From Cryobacterium shii (lineage in GTDB: Bacteria; Actinomycetota; Actinomycetes; Actinomycetales; Microbacteriaceae), in contig NZ_SOFY01000077.1 of NCBI RefSeq assembly GCF_004402595.1, positions 1 through 64,000 on the forward strand: a stretch of 64,000 bases of DNA, in the 5' to 3' direction. Shown here in pieces: positions 59,536 through 64,000 of this stretch. The notes beneath the pieces were generated by a model. That model saw only the letters and a list, made by a program, of their open reading frames with translations, searched no databases and had not been told where the DNA came from. The position numbers and the translations under genes were made by a program. Position 1 is the first letter of the stretch. The number at the start of each line of letters is the position of its first letter.

Positions 59536-61961
59536 ACGCGTGTCCCCTTCCGCGATCGACGCACCGCTCACGCTGCCGGCGTGGAGCGCCTTCTGGAGAG
59601 CTATCGAGCGGTGCCGCCGACGGCGTCCGTTCGACTCGCCAAGCCCACCTCGAACCTGTTCCGGTCACGCACGAAGCCGAACGCCAGGGGCCTCGATACC
59701 TCGGGTTTGACGGAAGTGATCGCGGTGGACCCGGATGCGCGCACGGCCGACGTGAGCGGCATGTGCACCTACGAGAGTCTCGTCACTGCGACTCTGATTC
59801 ACGGGCTGGCGCCGCTGGTCGTGCCGCAGCTGAAGACGATCACCCTCGGCGGCGCGGTCACCGGCCTCGGTATCGAGTCGACCTCGTTCCGCAACGGCCT
59901 GCCGCACGAGTCCGTGCTGGAAATGGACATCCTCACCGGTGCGGGTGAAGAGGTCACCGCCTCGCCCGACGAGCACGCAGACCTTTTCCGCGCCTTCCCG
60001 AACTCTTATGGCACCCTCGGCTACGCGGTGCGCTTTCGAATCGAGCTGGAGCCGGTGGCGCCGTTCGTCGAGCTCCGGCATCTGCGGTTCCACGCGCTCG
60101 CTGACCTGGTCGCGGCGACGGATGCCATCATCGCAACCGGTGTGCTGGACGGAGCTCGCGTGGACTACCTCGACGGAGTGGTGTTCAGCGCCGAAGAGAG
60201 CTGCCTCTGTGTGGGCACGCAGACCGCGGCGCCCGGGCCGGTGAGCGACTACACCGGCCAACAGATCTACTACCTCTCCATCCAACACGATTTCGGCATC
60301 AGGCACGACCGGCTCACGATCCACGACTATCTGTGGCGGTGGGACACGGACTGGTTCTGGTGTTCGGAGGCGTTCGGCGCCCAGCGGCCACGCATCCGAG
60401 CGCTCTGGCCGCGCACGCTTCGGAGCAGCGGTTTCTACTCGAAACTGATGCGCTACGAACAACGATTCCACATCGGTGATCGCATCGAGCGCCTCCACGA
60501 CCGCCCGCCCCGTGAACGCGTCGTGCAGGACGTCGAGGTGCCGATCGAGCGATGTGCAGACTTCCTCGGCTGGTTTCTCGACACCGTGCCGATCCAGCCG
60601 ATCTGGTTGTGCCCTCTGCGGTTACGCGGCCACAGCGGCTGGCCGCTCTACCCGATCCGGCCACAGGAGACCTACGTCAACGTCGGCTTCTGGTCCACGG
60701 TGCCGAGAAACCAGACGAGGAAACTCACCCTCTCCGAGATCCTGGAGATCCTCACCGGCGGGCAGCTTCCACTCCGATTCACCGCCTACGACGGGAGTTC
60801 GGCGGGCCCGCCCGACGCCCCGCTCGGACTGGAGCTGAGAACGCCGCGGGGTACTTACTATCTGGCAACCGGCCGCGGAGACCTGGGCCTGGCCCGCGCG
60901 TACATCGCCGGGGACCTCGAGGTCCACGGGGTGCACCCCGGCGACCCCTACGAACTCCTCAGGGCCCTCGCCGGCGACCTCGTCTTCAAGCTGCCGCCGC
61001 CGCGAGTGATGGCCACCATCATCCGTTCCATCGGTCTGGAGAACCTGCGCCCGATCGCGCCGCCCGCCCAGGAAGGGCCGCCGCGCTGGCGCCGCGTCGC
61101 CGGGGGGACTGCGGCACAGCAAGACCCGGGATGCCGAGGCCATCCACCACCATTACGACGTGTCGAATACCTTCTATGAGTGGGTGCTCGGGCCGTCGAT
61201 GACCTACACCTGCGCGTGCTACCCGCGCCCGGACGCATCGCTGGAGGAGGCGCAGGAGAACAAGTGCCGGCTGGTTGTCGAGAAGCTGCGGCTGAAGCCC
61301 GGTGATCGGCTGCTCGACGTCGGGTGCGGCTGGGGCGGCATGGTGCGCTATGCCGCTCGCCGAGGCGTCGAGGCCACCGGCGTGACGCTGTCGGAACAGC
61401 AGACCGCCTGGGTGCAGCGGGCCATCGCCGCAGAGGGCCTGACAGGTCTGGCCGAGGTCCGGTTCGGCGACTACCGAGACATTCAAGAGACCGGTTTCGA
61501 CGCCGTGTCGTCGATCGGGCTGCTCGAGCACATCGGTGTGCGCAACTATCCGTCGTACTTCGATTTTTTGCAGTCACGGATGCGTCCCGGCGGCCTGTTG
61601 CTCAACCACTGCATCACCCGGCCGGACAACCGATCCGAAGCGTCCCCTCGCGGGTTCATCGACCGCTACGTGTTCCCGGATGGCGAGCTCACCGGCTCGG
61701 GCCAGATCATCAGCGCCGCGCAGGATGTCGGGCTGGAGGTGATGCACGAGGAGAACCTGCGCACCCATTACGCGATGACACTACGCGACTGGTGCACCAA
61801 TCTGGTCGAGCACTGGGATGAGGCGGTCGCCGAGGTGGGGCTGCACACGGCGAAGGTGTGGGGCCTGTACATGGCTGGGTCGAGGCTCGCCTTCGAGACC
61901 GGTGGGATCCAGCTTCACCAGGTGCTGGCGGTCAAGCCGGATGCCGGTGGCGGCGTCGACC

Positions 61962-62983
61962 TGTTGTCCGTCACGTTGAATGACGATGAGGCTTCATCCA
62001 GTTTGACGATGAGTTTTGGGGGTGTGGTCGGCACGGTGACGTGGTGGTCGTCAGCGGTGACGGCGGGGATCGTCGTGGTCGTCACGATGACGGCGGTGTT
62101 CGGGCACGCGAGAGCGCCCCAGCGCTGGATCTCAGGTGCGCAAGGGTGGGGGCAGGAGCCGGCCTCGGGTGAACATGCCGATCAGCGTCCACACTGGCAG
62201 CGGGGAATCCCAACGCTGCTGGCAGGCCAGCGCCGCGCCGGCGAGGAGATTCAGTGCGTCCCCGAGCGGAGTCGGCCAGACCAGGTCGCGGTTCAGGATG
62301 TCAGGATCGGCACGGTACGCGTGCTGCACGCCCTGTTCCTGCAACCAGTCGGCGTGTGGTTCCCGCGCCCGCCGCAGCCAGCGGCGCACCGTGGAGACCG
62401 GGCGGTCCAGCTGGGCCGCGATCGTGCGGTGCCCGTCGCCGCGGGCCTTCGCAGCCAGGGCCGTGCCGATCACCTGGGCCGTGTCTGCCCGGCGCAGAAC
62501 CAGTCCGGCGGGCAGCAGCACGTGCGTGGCCGCGCAGGAGAAGCAGCGGGCACGGCGGGGTCGCACCGTGACCGGTGCCTCGCCGAGGCTGCGCACCCTG
62601 CGGATGCGGCCATACCCGCGCGGGCGTAACGCCCCGGGACAACCGGGACAGCCCAGCTGCCCCGCGTCGAGCAGGGCCTCGGCCTGCTCCGGCGAGGCGA
62701 CCACGATCATCGCGTCCGGCTCCATTCTGCTGCCACAAGGTCATGCCAGCAACTCTTGACTACCACACCCGGCCGGGGAAGGGGCCACCTCGTGTTGACG
62801 ATGTGGCGGCCGCCGTCACCGCGCCGACCAGCCCGGCCAGGCTCAACGCGACGACCCCGGCCCGAGCCTTCCTCCGAGACCATCGCTGCTCGTCACGATG
62901 ACGCCGCCGACGTCGACAACCCCATCGTCACCCACCGCGACGCACAACCCCGGCCTCATCGTCACCCACGGAGACGTACAACA
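61962..62983 (-). mobile_element. 1022-bp DUF6431 element with TG...CA ends, no transposase
   Basis: Left end TGTTGTCCGTCACGTT, right end ...ACGTACAACA. The 30-bp terminal inverted repeats (61962-61991 / 62954-62983) match at 24 positions. Target duplication CGTCGACC at 61954-61961 and 62984-62991 (10 bp if the adjoining TG is counted). TGACGATGAG occurs at 61981-61990 and, inverted, at 62955-62964 exactly the same distance from each end. Second, inner sites lie at 62004-62013 and 62921-62930 (TGACGATGGG). Its removal restores the tmsAB 3' end. The only gene is the DUF6431-like ORF; no DDE transposase is visible, so it must be mobilised in trans or be a decayed remnant. Confidence 0.85.
62132..62725 (-). 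CDS. DUF6431-like zinc-finger/HTH protein of a mobile element
   Basis: A 197-residue protein. MEPDAMIVVASPEQAEALLD is followed by a zinc-ribbon pair, CPGCPGALRPRGYGR and RARCFSCAATHVLLPAGLVLRR (two C-x2-C knuckles), then a homeodomain-like helix-turn-helix GHRTIAAQLDRPVSTVRRWLRRA. This combination I recognise as the DUF6431-type protein found beside transposition genes in actinobacteria. It is the only gene inside the 1022-bp element and should be a DNA-binding accessory or regulator of transposition. The element end sites (TGACGATGRG) are candidates for its binding. A catalytic activity is not visible. Confidence 0.72.
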   Translation of the reverse strand: MEPDAMIVVASPEQAEALLDAGQLGCPGCPGALRPRGYGRIRRVRSLGEAPVTVRPRRARCFSCAATHVLLPAGLVLRRADTAQVIGTALAAKARGDGHRTIAAQLDRPVSTVRRWLRRAREPHADWLQEQGVQHAYRADPDILNRDLVWPTPLGDALNLLAGAALACQQRWDSPLPVWTLIGMFTRGRLLPPPLRT

Positions 62984-63037
62984 CGTCGACCTGCCGCTGC
63001 GGCCGTGGTGGACGCCCTAGTCCGCCAAGGGAGTCGC

Positions 63038-63412
63038 TCACGTCACCGGTTCGAAGACCTCCACGGCCGTCTCCGTCGGCCTACGACGGGCGTACCCGTC
63101 GAGGTCCTTGTCCAGCGACCGCCACCGGGCCCATAGCCGGTCCCGCTCCGCTCCCGTCGCGGCGTGGGCGACGACCTGCCGTTTCCCGTCGGCGAGCTGG
63201 ACCCGAGCCTTCGGATGCGCCTGGAGGTTCAGCCACCATGCGGGATAAGTGGCTTACGCCCCGGCCGTTTGGAACCTCCACGGCGGGACCCTTGTCCCCT
63301 CGCCGAGCACTCGTCCTTGTGAGACCATGCAGATGGCCGCCCTTGAGGCAACCCTCGGGGCGACTCTTCGGGCGTCGCCGCCCGTGGTGCCCAACGAGAG
63401 GATCAGATCCCC
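63038..63412 (-). pseudogene. Nitroreductase/quinone reductase (F420-type, DUF385) remnant
   Basis: The minus strand from about 63240 to 63038 reads YPAWWLNLQAHPKARVQLAD, then RDRLWARWRSLDKDLDGYAR and ETAVEVFEPVT-stop, the C-terminal half of a deazaflavin-dependent nitroreductase-family protein. Upstream, a TAA stop interrupts the frame just before ATYPAWW. Further 5' only a fragment DLILSLGTTGGDARRVAP recalls the family N-terminus, in a frame-shifted context. The start is lost. It lies directly behind the broken tmsAB gene and ends at the next gene, so the whole 59.5-63.4 kb block is decaying. Confidence 0.6.
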
Positions 63413-63856
63413 GTGACCACGACATCAACCAGGCAGTACCGAGATACCAAAGTCGATGTGAAACTCGTGCTCTGCGCTCTGTGGATCGCGATACTGTTCG
63501 TGTTCGCCTACGTGGATATCTTCGGGTTTCTCCGCGCTGATGTTCTCAACGCTGCGCTGGATGGCAAGGTGGCGACCACGGGATTCGCGATCAACCAGGT
63601 ATTCCTCATCTTCACCCTGATCTACATCCTGCTTCCGGCCCTGATGGTGGTCCTGTCACTCGTGCTCAAACCACGAGTCAACCGGACCGTCAACATCGTC
63701 GTTAGCGTCCTCTACATAATCACCATCATCGGTTCGACCATCGGCGAAACGTGGTTTTACTACTTCCTCGGTAGCTTCATCGAAGTGATACTCCTCGTCG
63801 CCATTGCCCTGACCGCCTGGAAGTGGCCGCCACCTGAGATCGCACCCCGACGCTAA
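63413..63856 (+). CDS. Small four-helix membrane protein (DUF6326-like)
   Basis: A 147-residue protein with a charged N-terminus (TTTSTRQYRDTKVDVKLVL) and four hydrophobic segments: LCALWIAILFVFAYVDIF, FAINQVFLIFTLIYILLPAL, VNIVVSVLYIITIIGSTIGE and YFLGSFIEVILLVAIALTAW. The pattern YRDTKVDVKLVLCALWIAILFVFAYVDIF-type matches the DUF6326 group of actinobacterial membrane proteins as I remember it. Function unknown. The GTG start follows GAGAGGATC. It has lower GC than the neighbours, in line with recent acquisition or a membrane-protein bias. Confidence 0.72.
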   Translation: MTTTSTRQYRDTKVDVKLVLCALWIAILFVFAYVDIFGFLRADVLNAALDGKVATTGFAINQVFLIFTLIYILLPALMVVLSLVLKPRVNRTVNIVVSVLYIITIIGSTIGETWFYYFLGSFIEVILLVAIALTAWKWPPPEIAPRR

Positions 63857-63967
63857 GCCGCTTGACGCGGACTCTGGCACGCCCCAGATCGAGCCGGCCC
63901 CACTCGCGAAGCGCCTCATCGTGATTGTCGTTCCTCACGCCGTCGCACCAGTCGGTATGGTCGGGGC

Positions 63968-64000
63968 ATGACTATCGAGCTGCTCGCCGTATCCGCCGAC
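63968..64000 (+). CDS. Start of an unidentified CDS, cut by the window edge
   Basis: ATG at 63968 followed by TIELLAVSAD to the last base. GGGGC precedes it. The 111-base gap to the previous gene shows no feature. Eleven codons are too few to assign a family; the pattern ITVELLAV-like recalls VOC or hydrolase N-termini but this is not evidence. Confidence 0.35.
   Translation, partial: MTIELLAVSAD

Larger units (their letters stand above)
59581..63020 (+). pseudogene. tmsAB: tmsAB (10-methyl fatty acid synthesis) fusion, broken by frameshift and insertion
   Basis: The N-terminal half is an FAD-binding oxidoreductase of the TmsA type: ASVRLAKPTSNLFRSR, LKTITLGGAVTGLGIESTSF, NGLPHESVLEMDILTGAG. 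A CFA-synthase-like methyltransferase half (TmsB type) follows: LRHSKTRDAEAIHHHYDVSN and LLDVGCGWGGMVRYAARRG. Together they would add and reduce a C10 methyl in oleoyl lipid (tuberculostearic acid). The frames change at a G6 tract (61102-61107); with one G fewer the two halves read through as VAGGLRHSK. The end is split by the element at 61962: the last codons GVDL-PLRPWWTP-stop resume at 62985-63020. The N-terminus may also be damaged near 59575, since plausible start codons lie in another frame. The identity comes from family knowledge, not a search. Confidence 0.82.

Noticed and set aside
59532-59948. ORF from TTG 59532 as an independent gene
   Set aside because: It is out of frame with the clear TmsA sequence and turns Arg/His-rich; only its first codons could be the original tmsA start separated by a frameshift.
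62726-62961. Transposase remnant inside the right part of the 1022-bp element
   Set aside because: Six-frame reading shows no DDE or integrase motif; only the repeated TGACGATGRG sites and low-complexity GC-rich text are visible.

Overview
This 64 kb window is a high-GC chromosome segment from an actinobacterium, most probably a member of Microbacteriaceae (Cryobacterium/Leifsonia type). The grounds are a Kgd-type 2-oxoglutarate dehydrogenase N-terminus at the left edge, a GuaB1-type IMPDH relative, a complete methylcitrate locus, a fused tmsA-tmsB gene, GTG starts and many ATGA/GTGA overlaps. The genus is inference. No rRNA, tRNA, CRISPR array or prophage is visible. Outside the decayed gene at 63.0-63.4 kb no stretch longer than about 300 bases lacks a gene.

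Region by region: 0-6.5 kb is housekeeping (kgd 5' end, guaB1, two CNNM/CBS transporters, an old-yellow-enzyme oxidoreductase, nnrD). From 6.5 to 8.85 kb two insertion sequences are nested at the nnrD stop codon. From 9 to 12 kb are a GT87-like membrane enzyme, a thiamine-binding protein and an MFS exporter. From 12.3 to 17.7 kb a minus-strand cluster encodes a response regulator, a kinase-like membrane protein, a histidine kinase and two further membrane proteins. metX/metY (17.7-20.5 kb) make homocysteine by direct sulfhydrylation. From 20.6 to 25.8 kb are an acyltransferase, an SDR, a butanediol-type dehydrogenase and an acetate/propionate symporter pair.

From 25.9 to 32.3 kb, prpE and a GntR regulator diverge and are followed by prpD-prpB-prpC. 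With the symporter this forms one short-chain-acid unit: uptake, activation to propionyl-CoA, then the methylcitrate cycle. Two identical 8-bp palindromes 63 bp apart flank the regulator start. From 32.3 to 54.7 kb is a string of small units: phosphoribosyltransferase, peptidase E-like, ung, GNAT, amidase, MarR with an MMPL exporter, Fur with catalase, a disulfide reductase, crotonase, an arginase-fold protein with lost metal ligands, PspA with a TPM-domain protein, an amidotransferase and an M20 peptidase.

The right end (54.7-64 kb) is eroding. It holds an arylsulfatase with two large deletions, a tmsAB gene broken by a frameshift and by a 1022-bp insertion, and a remnant of an F420-type nitroreductase. 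The intact genes there are a Gre-family factor, a beta-glucoside-type PTS permease and a VOC protein.

The two most notable signals are non-coding or mobile. First, five copies of a 77-78 bp inverted-repeat element (arms AATTCGACGGAGATTTTGC) sit in intergenic DNA, each just behind a gene 3' end. Second, a 1022-bp element with TG...CA ends, 30-bp imperfect inverted repeats, paired internal TGACGATGRG sites and a target duplication carries only a DUF6431-like gene and no visible transposase. All statements rest on reading the sequence and on family knowledge; no searches were run.
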